Shown: positions 10,015 to 22,900 of the stretch, piece after piece
Position numbering within the stretch: the stretch's first letter is position 1
How the letters are laid out: every line of letters begins with the position of its first letter
Origin: Chelonoidis abingdonii
Lineage: Eukaryota > Chordata > Testudines > Testudinidae
Length of the DNA stretch: 64,000 nucleotides
Assembly (NCBI RefSeq): GCF_003597395.2
Contig: NC_133774.1
Span: forward strand, 40,387,385-40,451,384
Direction of reading: 5' to 3'
Position numbers and translations under genes: made by a program
The notes under the pieces: model-generated
Told to the model about the DNA's origin: nothing
What the model saw: only the letters and a program-made list of their open reading frames with translations
Database searches by the model: none

Positions 10015-13000
10015 TGGAGAAGAAAGAGAAACTAAGCAACAGTTTTTTCACTGGCATTTTAGTTTAATTTTCTTCTTACTGCTCTCGGTTCATCATTCTG
10101 TACCAGCACAAATCAGCAGGTTAACTTACCCCTATCAGCAGATGGAAACACACAAGTTTTGACTTTTCTCCCTTTTCCATAGGGGTCGGTTGTCTGAAAC
10201 CACTGTTTTTCCTGTCTGCCAAAAATGGGAACCACTGTCTGTACTGGCAAATTAGAGATACATTTACTATGAACTGATACCTAGTGGAATGTAGGCAGTC
10301 TTTTGTCTGCCTGTGCAAACTATTTTCAGAGGTTTTGTTACTGACAAGTTCAGATAACTTTAGGTGATTTCAGTAGTTCTCTAAGATGTGGAGTTGTGGA
10401 CATATGTTGTCTTTTTCCTCGTGTAGTCGTCTTTAGTTCCTGCTTAAGCTCCTTATATTCTTCTGCTGAGACTTTAGATGTAACAGGGATGTGGAGAACT
10501 TATTTTAGATGTTCTCCTTGGCTATAAGACTTGTACAGTTCATTAAAAGTTTGTAAGTGGGGTTGATTATCCTCATGATAATTTTGTTTTCACTCAAGGA
10601 GGTATTCCCAAGTGAATCCTGGATGACTCTTGCTGACAGCCTAGAAGTTTTCCCAGGGAGACTGCTATCTAGAATGAAACCCTTTTTGGTATAAATGTCA
10701 TCCAGTGACCTTAGTCTCCCGTAACCTCTGCTTTTCAAGTCAATTCAAAGTTGTCAGCAATCCTGTGGGACAGTGTTTTCCTGTAGGTTGCTGTAGTTAG
10801 GCAGGTGTTACAACTGTAGTTGTAGTGGTGGCTCTTGGTTATTGTTTCTTATAGTTGAAATCCCAGTAGGCATTTGAGAAGACAGTCTTAAGTTTCTTTC
10901 TCAGTATCATATACCACAACTCTTATCTGGCTGTTTTGGTGGTAATGGGTGGCTGTTCATTATAACTGGATCTGGAACTCTGCCTTCAAGGTTTACTGCT
11001 TAAAGTTTCAAGTCCTTTGAGGTAGCAAGACCCCTGTATGGCAAGGAGTGACATCACCAAAAGTTTGTGTTCCAATCTCCACCTGAAAGAAATGTATGTA
11101 GTATAGATATGTGGATTTATCTGAAGGAAACAAATCATCAGGTAAGAAATTGTGCTTAGAATGTTTTTTTAACATTGTGGATTTCAGTTGTGGAAATACT
11201 TTCAATTTTATGAACGTTTATGGCTGTAAGCGTATAGTATTAACCTCATTGTACTGGACTTTATAGGAAACATGATAGTCCTAGGGGCTGGATCAAAGAC
11301 AGGTGGTAGTTTTGGAGTTTTCAGGTAGAAGAATTAATGCCTACAAATCATCACTCCAAATACTTATGGCTGTCTGTCTGGGAAAAGCAATTATTTACAT
11401 GTCTGTACCTTACTGGTTTTCATTTATTTAAAATAAATACAGAACTTTACTCATGTTTTTGATGGGAACTGAGCTTAACCAAATCAGGGCTTCTTTTTTA
11501 TAAGATGTAACCGGCAAATATTATTAATTTTTATTATGATTTTAAAGGGTTACAAATCTGAAAAATGTATTTGGGAGTTGAGACTATGCGGTCAGTGGGG
11601 ATTTCGAATTGTGATTCTATTGCTAGTGTTGGGGGGCAGAGGGGCGAACCTTCTTTAATGCTTTTTATGATGTGTGAAGAAGTCCTTTCATGGTAATTAA
11701 ACAGTAATTTTCCTTCCACACTGTTTGAGTTTGACACCATTTCAGCTAGTGGTGTAATTCTTGTGTTAAGAACATGGCTTAATTAAGATATAGCGAGCTT
11801 GTGTTGACATGGACATAAAATCAATGCTTTGTTTGCCTGAGGAAAAGGGTTTTTTTCCTTTTGGGGGCCTGGCTAGGTCTTTTATTTATTTATTAATTTT
11901 ATTTTATTAATGCATTAGCAATTCAGAGAGCAGAAGCAAATACCCATTTTTAAAATTCATGTCCTCAAATGTTAATTTGATGCTTTGAGGCATAAATGAC
12001 CTTTCTAACCAGCCCAAACTTGTCAAACAAAAGAACGATAGAAACAAGCTGCTGTTTGTTCTAATACAACAGCCTGCTTTTCAGAGAGAATTTCAAAACA
12101 ATTTTGCTTCCCCCTTCTCAACAACATTAAATTGAACTTTGGCCTGTGCTATGTTTGATTTTTAGCAAAAGAGAACTGGCTGAGTATGCATCATTGGATA
12201 TCTAGTGATGAACTCTAGACAACCTGTGCAGGTTGAACCATAGATGTCAGCTTTTGAAGTCCAAGGGACGTGAATAGTGCATTCATCCATAGCTACCCAC
12301 GCTAGTATTACTTTGTATGGTGTAGTAGGTTTGGGTGGGAGAGAAGAGTTGAAGGGGTATTTATTATTGGTTTCTTAAAACTGATTTCTTTGTTTTTTTT
12401 AATTGGGGTATGCATCTCAGGGTCAGGGTTAAAATTAACTTATGTAACAGTAGCATAAGGCTAAGGTAACAGTAAAATGAGCATGTTTAGTACATTAATT
12501 TGCATTCTGTTTGCTAGCTGCCTAGTCAAAATAATATAATTAAAAAACAAAACAAAAACAAAGGTTGATACCTCAACTCGCCCTATCGCTCATCTTTCCG
12601 CAGTCTTTTAGGCTTATAGAAGCCTCTTTTTAAAAAAGAGTGTTTTGCCATCCTGTTTTGAGAGAGTGTTTTGTTTTAGTCAATGAAACCTCTGTAGAGT
12701 GATACAAGTTGGACGTGCAGAGCAGTAACCTCTTGCAGTGTTATGCTGAGGTGTTAGCTAGGTAGCAGTAAACTGCTTTTGTATTTTGTATACCTAGAAC
12801 ATAATTTTTGTGCCTCTAGTTGTATACGTGCAAGACATAACTTGTGCATGAACTCCTGTTTCAGTTACATGGGCATGAGGCAAAAATCAGTTAAGCATCC
12901 ATATTGATGTCAATTGTCAGCCCTTTCAAAGTTTGCTTAGCATATTCTTCTGTATAAACCATTTGGTTTTTTCCATTTAATAAAAGCATAAGCCTATCAT

Positions 13001-13380
13001 GGAGCTCCCCATTGCAGGGAGGGGGTGAGGAAGAAGATAGATGGTGTCTCTTTGCTATTAAGTCTTTGAGCATCAGCACCCTTCCAATCTCTCCTGTAGT
13101 GTGAAGGTCTTGTATACTAACTTTGCCATACCAGGATGCTTGAAACTTTTCTTTTAGGGATGGAACATTGGCTGTGACATGAAAGGAATTGTGGGCAGAC
13201 TGTAATCTACTTTTTTGCTTTGAGATTTTTTTTTATTTAAAAAAAAAAAAAACCCAAAAAACAAAGACAGAAACAAACCCAAATCCTTCTTGTGAAGGAT
13301 TGGGAAGAAGAGAAGATGAACAAAGAAGGTAATTTTATTTATCTTCTGAAACCTGAGATTACTGAGCATGATGGTAAAGT
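10015..13380 (+). other. Intron sequence, nothing recognised
   Basis: AT-rich intronic DNA with short homopolymer runs, for example the mixed A tract near 13215-13262. I see no recognisable exon or element. Confidence 0.5.
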
Positions 13381-13389
13381 CCTCTGTTT

Positions 13390-14520
13390 GTCCTGAAAGA
13401 CTTCAACATCCCCTCAGATGAAGCTTCTTTATTTTGACCTCAAACCTGCTAATTTCCCTGTTCGTCACAAGCTTGTTTTGATTAATTGCCTGACTTTTGG
13501 CCTGGCTGTGAACCCAAAGGGCCCGAGAATTAAAGCCCTATTTCACTTGGACCACTACTTTTTCTAGGTGGCAATGAGAATTCTCAAAACTTCCAGACAA
13601 GAGAAAGGTCTTTCCATGATGGTCCCCCTCTGAAATCTCATGGACCCAGGTAATTTACAAAAAACCTTCTTCTCAATCAAGAGGCCAAGGAATGGTAAAA
13701 TTTAGTGAAATACTACAATATGACCAGATGCTGTCCACTGTTGTTGACATAGGCTCAAAAGCACTTCAACCCTCCCAGGTTGCCATGGATATCTGACACC
13801 AACCAAAGATAAAACAAGAATGAAAAGTACATGAGCAGTGGTGGCAAAAATATTTTTAAAACACCGGCACATGTGGGGAGACTGGCACAAGGAATTCTAC
13901 AAACCTTTTGCCCTAGCTGTGAAAGAAATAAGAGATCCTTCTCTGCCATAGTGACTCCAAAGTTACAGTTCTGAACAGCTCTGTAGGCTGTAAAGTGCTT
14001 TATCAGTCTGGAATGTCTCCATTCACCTTCAGAAAACATCCGAGACTTCTTCAAGGAATTATATTAAACTAGGAGAAGAATGAGAGACTTCAGGGGCTCA
14101 AATGCCAGCAACATACAGATAACATCGCCTTCGCATAAAATATAAACTGCATCATCTCAAGGTTATCCTAGCATGTAAGTGAAATGAGAATCTGGATTAA
14201 GAGCAGTTGTCTGAAGTTTGAACATGGGCAAATTGGAAATAAGACAAACTTAAAATACTAATTGCTACCCTAACATTAGCCTGTTTCCTATCAAGGGTAT
14301 CTGCCCTCTGATCATAAAGATGACTCGCAGGCTCAGAGTGGTCTTGGATGCTTCATTCCTTCTGGATATCCAAATAGTGACAACTACTGAAAATGCTTTA
14401 ATCAACCTATAGATGGCTTGGAGAGTCTGCCTTGTGCTGTCTTGCCAGCTTGGTCACAATGATTCTTTACATGTGTAACCCCCCAGGCCTGGTTATTCCA
14501 ATGCACTGTGCCTTGGAATG
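13390..14520 (+). mobile_element. Very decayed L2-like LINE relic
   Basis: Translated pieces resemble LINE endonuclease and reverse transcriptase motifs. Near 13398 the frame reads LKDFNIPSDE, comparable to the GDFN-I-H-D motif of L2/Rex1 endonucleases. Near 14488-14520 it reads PGYSNALCLG, comparable to LDYCNALYLG near the C-terminus of L2-type reverse transcriptases. Many stops and frameshifts intervene. The match is from motif memory over short stretches, so the family call is tentative. Confidence 0.4.
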
Positions 14521-15039
14521 GAAAAAATATAGATAAGAGCTTTTTCCAAACTGAAATTCTGACTGCTCATGATATTTTCCCCTTCCTCCGTACTCTTCCC
14601 AATTTCCATCGTTCATATTATTTCAGATTAATCATAAATAAAATGTATGTAATTATGTTCGGGCATAATCTTCTACCCCTTGGAAATAGTTTCATGGAAA
14701 TTGTCAGCATCCAGCACCTCTTGGACTCTCCAGCCCACAAGGTTCAGAGGGCCTGGTTTGGAGCTGTGAGATTTTTAAGAATGGTTGCCTGCCTTGGGTA
14801 GTACCTCATGGTTTCGGTGTGCTACTAGTTTTACAGTATCTGATCATCTGTAAGGGAATTACATATTATATAACTGAGGTCTACCTATCATTTAGCTCTT
14901 GGCTAATTCTTGAATCACTGCTCTTTTCTTTCCCACTCATTTCTGCTTCAAGAGAGAGAAAATATATTCTATTATGTGTGGAAGAAACCAAAACAGTATG
15001 CAATATACACTCAATGCTATTCTTTTTCCTAGAGTAAAG

Positions 15040-15048
15040 TATTAGTTT
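15040..15048. repeat. Left target-site duplication TATTAGTTT
   Basis: Nine bases identical to 15181-15189, flanking the SINE-like element at 15049-15180. Confidence 0.8.
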
Positions 15049-15180
15049 CAAATATCACAGGGTAGCCGTGTTAGTCTGGATCTGTAAAAAGCAACAAAGA
15101 CTCCTGTGGCACCTTATAAACTAACAGATGTATTGGAGCATAAGCTTTCGTGGGTGAATACCCACTTCGTCAGAAGCATG
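15049..15180 (+). mobile_element. Complete short retroelement with hammerhead core, 132 bp
   Basis: Bounded by a perfect 9-bp direct repeat (TATTAGTTT), so the unit that inserted is defined exactly. The + strand begins near the head GGTAGCCGTGTTAGTCTG, continues through ACTCCTGTGGCACCTTATAA and ends GAAGCATG. The antisense strand of its 3' half encodes a hammerhead-like core. The same family as the 3967-4190 repeat. The short length, target duplication and lack of coding capacity make it SINE-like. Hammerheads of this kind are known from Penelope-like elements and from the conserved amniote intronic hammerheads (HH9/HH10). Confidence 0.75.
15136..15173 (-). ncRNA. Hammerhead ribozyme-like core (copy 2), conserved residues intact
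   Basis: On the - strand: CTGACGA (15173-15167), one extra A, a 6-bp stem II GTGGGT/ACCCAC (15165-15160 with 15055-side partner 15155-15150) closed by an AUUC loop, GAAA (15149-15146), minimal stem III GC-UUAU-GC (15145-15138), then U (15137) and C (15136). The predicted cut is just after that C. All core positions visible to me are kept, unlike copy 1, where the U is C. A contiguous stem I is not evident: the bases before CTGACGA do not pair well with those after the cut. Self-cleavage is therefore unproven. Confidence 0.65.
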
Positions 15181-15189
15181 TATTAGTTT
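15181..15189. repeat. Right target-site duplication TATTAGTTT
   Basis: Identical to 15040-15048. Together they mark the ends of the short retroelement. Confidence 0.8.
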
Positions 15190-17029
15190 GTTACTGACCC
15201 TATAAATATATACTAATGCACTATGTTAAATGTGTTAATTTGTTTTTCTTTAAAAGTTGTGACTTAAATGGGACCATTTGAAATTTTTGACTAGAGCTGC
15301 TGCAGAAGTGTGTGCACAGCTACTGTTTTGGTAAACAAAGCCTCGTAACCAGATTGTAGTAATATTTTAAAAAGGTGAGTGATACGGGTTGAGAAGCATC
15401 CAACTGGAATATGCCGTGCTTTACCTGGTTACCTTAGATTTAGATTATATCTAAATACATTAGATTTGCTCTCTGGCCCCAAGACTGAGTCCTGGTACCT
15501 CATTGGGCGTAAACAGGGACCTGGAGGATTGCCATCTTTCTCTTGCACCCTTTTCCACCTTTGGGGCAGACAATGGATGAGTTTGAGTGTGTTTGTTATC
15601 ACTGCAGTGGCTTGAAAGAATAAACAGACTATTATGTGGAATACAAATAATGCTTATTAAGCTTGCAGTTGATTCTTTCTGATAGATAATCCAAATTGCT
15701 GTCACAGTATACTTACTTACACACGAACAGTTGTGCTTTTGCTCTAAATGAATATTTTGAATAATATGAATATTTTAAGCAACTGTTAAAGATTACATTT
15801 TAAAATCAGAGTTTCTGGATTAACAAACAAACTTAGAGTCATTTGTAGAGTCCTGTTTTCCCCTCTTTGAAGAGGAAATCTTTGTTTATTGCCCAACTGG
15901 TTAAGGTTGGAAGAATGAGTATAGGAAAAATCTTCCCAGTCTGCAAGCAGTGAATATCCAAGGCATTTCATTTGTATTCTTCTGTATATTTTTATTATTC
16001 CTGATCATTGCATCGTTATAGCTTATCTAATTTCTTTCTGAGTCTAAAAGCAATACATACTCTAGGTTGAAGAGGGACTGTAAAGCCTTCATAGTTACTA
16101 TTAAATGTTTTAGAAGATAATGCGCCAGATTCAACTATAGGTGGCACGAAGCAGCAGGAGAACACTAGTAAATATGGCCCAATAGACGTAAAATTTTTCT
16201 TTTCAAGTTTAGGGCATGTACTCAGTGCATGAGTGATTTTTTTCTTTCTTTCTTTCTTTTATAATCATTATAATCTATTTCTGGAGGAAACTTGCATTTA
16301 TTTCTGCAACTGAGGTAGGTTTTGTTGTTGTTCTCGCCCCCGGCCAATTAAAACAAATAAGCAAAAAAGCCACTTAAATTGCATGTTGTCGTTTCTCACA
16401 ATAAGTAGGCTTGAAAGGATTAGATTTTAATTTGGTAAATGTTGACAAATGTTGATTTCACTCTACACGTACCAATGTATGAAAAAATATTCCAATTGAT
16501 GATGATGGAAATGTGAAGTCAGTAAAATTCTGCTTGAGAGCATATTAATTTGATTTTAAGGATACTTTGTCTATTTTTGACGTGATGTTGATGGTGTTTT
16601 TATTGGTTATAAAGGTTTAGCTTTTTGAATCGGCATCTGTCATTAAATGAGTATCTGAACTCCCCATACTTTCCCACAGCTGTGAAAATGTATATCAATA
16701 AAAATTGACAAGAATGCTAAAAACAAGTGTAGATATTATCTGTTGAAATTATAAAAGAAAAAAATCTAATTCTGCTAAGCCTACAGGTAAGTATCTTGTA
16801 GTCTGGACCCTACTCATGGGCTGGACTGCTCATTCCACTGTAAGAGAAGACACTTAGGCTCTTATCCTTACATCCTTTTGATTTCAGACTCCATATGCTG
16901 GACTTCTGCAGCGCTGTGGTCTGACCCCAGTTTGCTCTCTTTCCCACTAAGAGCAGTAATGTATGAACTTCCTTTTCAAACTGCTGCAAATTCAATTTCA
17001 GTAATTGAAACCTGTCTGCCCCTCTTTTG
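15190..17029 (+). other. Intron sequence with a short (TTTC)n tract
   Basis: AT-rich intronic DNA. A small TTTC microsatellite lies near 16242-16260. No gene or defined element is seen. Confidence 0.5.
15495..15575. repeat. Dispersed repeat shared with 18095-18180
   Basis: Both places carry TGGTACCTCATTGGG, a CCTGGAGGAT(T/G)GCCATCTT stretch, CTCTTG(C/T)ACCC and CCACCTTTGGGGCAG in the same order and orientation. I do not recognise the family. Confidence 0.6.
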
Positions 17030-17271
17030 GAGAGTTTACACTGGAGGGGGGAATCAATCTAAGATACGCAACTTCAGCTATGCAAATAGCGTTGATGAAG
17101 TCAAAGTATCTTAGTTCAACTTACCTGGCCATCCTCACGGTAGCAAGTCAACTGCTGCAGCTCCCCTGTCAACGCTGCTTACTCCTCCTGCCGAGGTGGA
17201 GTATAGGCATTGATCCCTGATAGAGGGATTACTACCTGCCAATCCAGCGGGTAGTACAGACGTACCCTGAG
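17030..17271. mobile_element. Harbinger-type MITE, diverged
   Basis: The body contains CTAAGATACGCAACTTCAGC and its partly complementary arm GAAGTCAAAGTATCTTAG, then a GC-richer tail ending CAGACGTACCCTGAG. This is the organisation of a common turtle TIR element whose right end reads ACATACCCTGAG. The left end (near GAGTTTACACTGGA) is decayed, so the start is approximate and no target duplication is claimed. Confidence 0.5.
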
Positions 17272-18934
17272 CATCCTGCTTGTTAAATCTGCAATCCTTC
17301 TGGAAAACTCCCAGATTATATGTGGCTTAGCCCAGCTGCCATTGCCCACACCTTCAGCTGGCTTCTCTCAGCAGCACAACAGCTAGACTTAGATAGTATC
17401 AACAGATGCCCTGTGCCCACAGACCACCAAAATAGCCAGAACTTGCAGGGTAAGGTAAGTCTGAATTCTGTTCCTCCATGGGCATACCAGAGCTGCCCAG
17501 TCTAGATCATGGAGGTGCGAATTCAGAGTGCACCAAACTGTAGCACTGTAACTACCTTGTGGACGGTGCTGGTACAAGCTAAAATGTACCTAGTTCATGC
17601 TAAAATAGTCCTCTTTCGATAGTACTACGTCCATGCAAACAAGATACCTTTTAGTTGGTGTCAGCAGCTCCCTCAGAGGACTGTTACAACTCTGTACGCT
17701 AGTAGGCACTGCAGTTCACATCCCCTTAATCCCAACTGCAGGGTCATGCAGACAAGCCTTTGGTTGCCATCTTGAGCTCCCCTGCCAGTTTTTTGTAAAG
17801 TATTGAAGCAAAGTGATCTAGCAGTCTGATTGCTCTTACTAGAAGCTTACCGATGCTGGTGGACAATTCGAATGACCATAAGTCACTGGGGTCTGTCAGC
17901 ATACAGAACATGCTAGAACAAGGGAAGCATCACATATATGTTAATGATCCTGCCCATGTCTTTTTCAGTCACCCACAGTTTCATACTCTGCTTTAGTGGA
18001 GATTGTTCCTTTTTCTCTTCAAGGTGGTCATGGACACCAGATCAGCTGTGAATAGCTGTACAAGTATTGGAATTATTTTCTTCCTGGCCCTTTGAGTCAT
18101 GGTACCTCATTGGGGGTAAACAGGTACCTGGAGGATGGCCATCTTTCTCTTGTACCCTCTTCCACCTTTGGGGCAGGACAAAGAGTCTTTCTCAGATTTC
18201 TCTTGGCCTCTAAAAGAATGGGTTCTCACAGTGTAAACATCCAAGCCAAAAGCTCTGAATCCAAGCTTATTCTAAATTCAACAGAATTGCTGATCAAAAA
18301 GGAAATAAATCAGTTAGCTGTATTTCTCGCTGCCACATCTTACAATTGTAATTTTCAATGTCATCTTTCAAAAGAACAAATACAAATAAAGAAACACATA
18401 GTTGTGTTTGTATTGAACTAGTACAGATTGTGGAAACTTTCCTTTGTTCTCAAAAGTAATCATTTCTCCTTAGACTAAACCACTACTCTGTTATATATGG
18501 GGGGGGGGGGTGTACAACACACACACACGCATTGTAATTCCTTTATTTAAAAAAACAAAAAACTTCTATAGCCAATTGGGGTAGAGATGGTAACATCTTG
18601 CATATTGTCAGCTGCAGCTCTGTACATTGGTCCAAAGTGTGAGAGTTTTTGGTTAAGCAGAAACGAAAGATCCATGACACACACCTTTATTATGGCATTA
18701 ATAATCATGCCTTTTTCAATAGTATAAAGTTACTTTGAGAATTCTCTGATAGCTTCTCCAGGATTCATCAAAACTAAAAAATCTATTTTTTTCAAACTGT
18801 CTCTTTTTTATCAAGAGTAAAAAATCCTCTTGTACCAAAAATACAGCTGAGTTCTTGTTCTGTCAGGCAGATCTTCAGCCATCTTGATTTCTATAGTCTG
18901 GAAGTATTTTTTGCGGGACAGAGCAACACATTCA
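17272..18934 (+). other. Intron sequence with a G-run/CA microsatellite
   Basis: No gene seen. A run of G followed by CA repeats lies at about 18499-18530. A short stretch at 18100-18180 repeats words also found at 15495-15575 (GGTACCTCATTGGG, GGACCTGGAGGATTGCCATC-like, CCACCTTTGGGGCAG), so the two places share an uncharacterised dispersed repeat. Confidence 0.5.
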
Positions 18935-19520
18935 TAAATTCATAGGTTATAAAATCAGAAAGGACCACTATGATCATCTAGGCTGACCTCCTGTATAATG
19001 CAAGCCAGAGAACTTCCGTAAGTCCATTCCTGTTTGAACTAGACCGTATGTTTTAGAAATGCATCCATTCTTGATTTTAAAAATTGCCAGTAATGAAGAA
19101 TCCCCCACAATTCTTGGAAAGAGTTAACTAGTTCCAGTGGGTAATTACCTTCACTGTTAAATAATTTGTCTTGTTTCCAGTCAGACGTTGTCTGAGTTCA
19201 GCTTCCAGACATTGGAACTTACTATACTATTGTCTCCTAGTTTGAAGAGCCTTCAACATCCCTTTTGCTCCTCATGTAGGTTCATTTAGACTGTGATCAG
19301 GTCATTCTGTAACTACTTCTTTGTTAACCTGAATAGGGTGATCTCTTTGAGTCCATCACTATAGACATATTATCCAATCCTTTATCATTCTTGTGACTCT
19401 TCTCTGAACCTTCTCCAACTTATCAACCTCTTTCCTGCATTGTGGAGACCACAACTGGACACTGTATTCCTGTAGCAATCGTACCTCTGTCAAATACAGA
19501 GGTAATATAATCTCTTCACG
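18935..19520 (-). mobile_element. Antisense CR1 LINE 3' fragment
   Basis: The - strand frame ending at 19359 contains ILPLYLTEVRLLQEYSVQLW followed by SPQCRKEVDKLEKVQRRVTR, which corresponds to the CR1 reverse-transcriptase C-terminus (LEYCVQFWAPQ...LERVQRRATKMI). The 3' end near 18935-19010 carries the CR1-like sequence GACCACTATGATCATCTAGG. Stops and indels show it is old. At about 19520 it gives way to unrelated GC-richer sequence. Confidence 0.7.
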
Positions 19521-19524
19521 CCTC

Positions 19525-19990
19525 TTTGCACCAGCACAGGGAGCCCTTTGCAGCCCCACTGTCATGGGAGTGAGTTGATGAGCTGGGGCTATGACAGCAG
19601 AACTGCAGTGGACTCCCTGCACTGCCGCTGGGCTAATGGCACCTGATCCCTCTAGGCACAAAGTGCAGGGATGGCTGTGGTCCTGGAAGAGCAAAGTCCT
19701 GGCTGATGGTCTCTCCTCTGCCCTACCAGGACCACAGCACTCTTCCTCCTTCGCACCCTGCACCTGCAGGGATCAGGTGTGCAGCACAGGGGACCTTCTA
19801 TAGCCCTGCTGTCAGTGGAGTGAGTGAGCAGGGCAGAGCAACCTGGACTGTGAAGAGGAGGATGACTCCGACCATTACAAGGGAGGCCACTCTGCTGCTG
19901 AATGGCTTCTGTCCTCTTGATTATCTGAACTCCCAATTATCTGAATAAAATCCATGTGCCCATGCTCTCCAGATAATAGGGAGTATGCTA
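19525..19990. mobile_element. Possible pogo/Tigger-like DNA-element remnant
   Basis: The segment 19917-19985 contains TTGATTATCTGAACTCCC and CCAATTATCTGAATAAAA, and ends CCAGATAATAGGG. These repeated ATTATC(T/C)GAA words are typical of Tigger/pogo termini. The GC-richer body at 19525-19900 is unassigned. No transposase is seen. Confidence 0.35.
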
Positions 19991-22900
19991 TATTCATATT
20001 TCCAGGGGCAAGAACAACTTTAGGGCAGTTTACCAGTAACTGTTGAGATATAATTCCCTGTGTCCTTCCATATTTAAAAAAATAAAAATAAAATAAAGTA
20101 AAAACTATACATGAGAAAGTGAGACCTAGAATACAAAATAAATTACATTCGTAATTGCAGGCCAAAAACTTGTCACATTCCGTTACCTCACCCTGAGTCA
20201 TGTTTTTTCGTTTGAAATAGTCTGCAAGCCACTCATTTGGGGGATCTGTTACAAAGAACACTAGGGCGGAGTCCTAATAAAATGTACAATGTTTTTCAAA
20301 GGGAATAATTTAGAATAATGCTAGTTAAGAGTACATAATATCAGAACAAACAGGCAATGAACAGCATATAATTCTACACATTATGCAGCAGCATTAAATA
20401 TACATATTAGTAAGGTAGCAGATGCTTTCATTCTGAAATTGACATGTAAAGTAGCAGTCTCTCTCAGCAGGGTGCTGCTCTATGTGAAGCTCCTTCACAT
20501 GTAATGAATAGCTAATTTCAGTTTTATAGTCCATGAGAGACTGAAGGGGAATGAGGAGGGGGAGAGCATATGAGCAACCAAAACCAGCAGGATATGTGGA
20601 GATGTGCTTTTAATGGAGGAACATTTCAGAACTCTTGGGGGTAACTTCATGAAGAGGTTTGCTCATCTGTTACTTTGTATTCAGATTGAGAAATTATTCT
20701 TATAAACGGACAAGCCAGCATTTGGCTTGTATGCTGCAGTAGGGAGAAAGTGGTAGATGGTAGTCTTGCTCTGTAAAGAGAACATGTACTGAAAAATGGG
20801 TAAACTCTTCTTATCCCTTTTTTCAGTGTCTAATCCTCCATTTCAGCTGCTCTCATAGGTACAGGAAGACTTAGCTAGTAGGTAAATCTGACATTTACAT
20901 GCATATTTTTCTCTACCACTAAGATCAGGAAAAAACAGGATTTTCCTACTGAATAAGTAAGGTGCTAAGAGGCTTCTGATGCTCCCATATTGCCTATCTG
21001 TATATTTTTTTGTTTGGAAATATTTCCAGGTGGCTAGATTGAGAGTTGAAATATGCATATAGGTCAGTTACTCAGTTGAAACTACTGCAGTCCATGTGAG
21101 GAACAGGCCCTTCTGGAACACCACTTCTACAAATCTGGACTGCTGAGATTTGCCTGGAGGAAGATGGTGTACAGCGGGCATAATAGGGCATCTGTCAGTT
21201 CTGTATTAAAACACTGTGGTTGCAAGTGGGAAAAACGAATAAATGAAGTGGTTGGTTGTGTTTGCAGCTCTTGGTAACTCCCACATACATTATCTGTGGA
21301 AGAAGTCTCCTGTTTGGCTGCGTGTATGGGAAAGGCCAGACGATAAAGTATTGTACCCTACAAGCCTTGATACATGTGACCTAAATTACCTTGTTATGTA
21401 TACAATCTATTTAAACCCTTTTTCAACAGGTAAAAATAACCTGATCATATTGCCGTCACAGAACTTCTTGGCTCTCTATTACTCCACTCTAAATTAAACA
21501 ATCTTTTTCTTCCTGTTGAAAGAGAGGTTGGGTGATTTTTTCATACAAAAAAAAAAAAAAAAAAAAAAAACTGAAAACTCTTTGGCTTGGGGCCCAGATC
21601 TTTCCTCTGATTTATTCTGATAGAGTGAAATTAAAGGGGAAGATTTCCAAAAGGGGACTGGAGCCTTTACTTTTGTTGTTCTTTTAGGTGATACTGTACC
21701 TTGAAGACACAAGTACACTTTCAGAATAAACAATACAGTGAAATCAAGAGAACTGGCTAAAGGGGAGGAAGACCTTTCTGTTTAGGGGTCTGATTTTTCA
21801 CAAGTACTGAGCATTACAACTACCCACTGAAATCAGTGGAGGAGTTCTGGTGTTGACATCTCTAAATGTTAAGGGCCTGGTTTTCAGTTCTTTAATCAGT
21901 AGTCCATGATGAAATTACAGAAAATGGCCCTACTGTATTAGGTCACCCCTGCTCCATTTGCCTACCAATGCAAGATAGTTTTCTACACTGTTCTGAGGTT
22001 ATTTTGCTGTACTCTTGGCTCAAGTAGAACTGGGACCTCCATTGAACCTCTAAGATGTTGTTATACAAGACTAATCAGTATTTAATTTTAAACTTGTCTA
22101 AATCTAGCTGTTGAAGTTCATTATGAGAACACAACATGATACAGCTGACATCAATTTAATAAATTCCACTGTCCCATATTTTGATTGTATTATGTTTTAA
22201 AGGGTTTTTCAGTCAGATCCACAATAACCATACTGAAGCAGCGACATACTGTTTGTTCTTAAAACTCCAAGGATGTGCTATTCAGCATCATGGAAGTGGA
22301 GAAAAGATCTTTGAGAGGAAAATTCCCACACCTTCACATTCAATTTTTAAGTCTGTATAAACAGTTTTTTAAAGCAAACTAGTTGTAGACTTTTTTTTTT
22401 CCTGAGAACTTGGAATGTTCCTTGGTTCACTTCCAGTTTCCCTTTGATGCATGATTTGTTCTACTTTTTTAAGCTGTTTTTTGGTTTAATTTCCCAGTAA
22501 TTTTTTTCCCTTCCCATGTTAACATTCCCTCCTCCCCCTGTCCCCCCAAATTTTCTTTGACAGGGTCTTTGCTCTTGCTCTGCCGCAGTCTGCAGAAAGT
22601 TTAGATTTCCTCATGTGGTGCACTAATGAGTGAAAAATAAATTGCATTTTATTGCAGGAGCCCTTGACCAGCCTGTGAGTAAGGGGGTGTTTAGCCAGCG
22701 TAGCCTGTTACGTGTTCAAGTACTGTGATTGTGGATTGTGTATAAGAACCTGAATAGGTTAGACCTGAAACTTTCTTGTTCTGACCAGAAAACTATTGCG
22801 AAGTGACTGTTTTGGCTCTCTTCACTTTGTGGAACTGGGATTTCTTAACTGTTCCCACTTACACATTCTGCACTTCAGGTTTGGGTTTTGGGTCACTTCT

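Noticed and set aside
21494..21733. Processed pseudogene suggested by the poly-A run near 21547-21570
   Set aside because: No coding similarity or target duplication next to the A run; it is a simple repeat.
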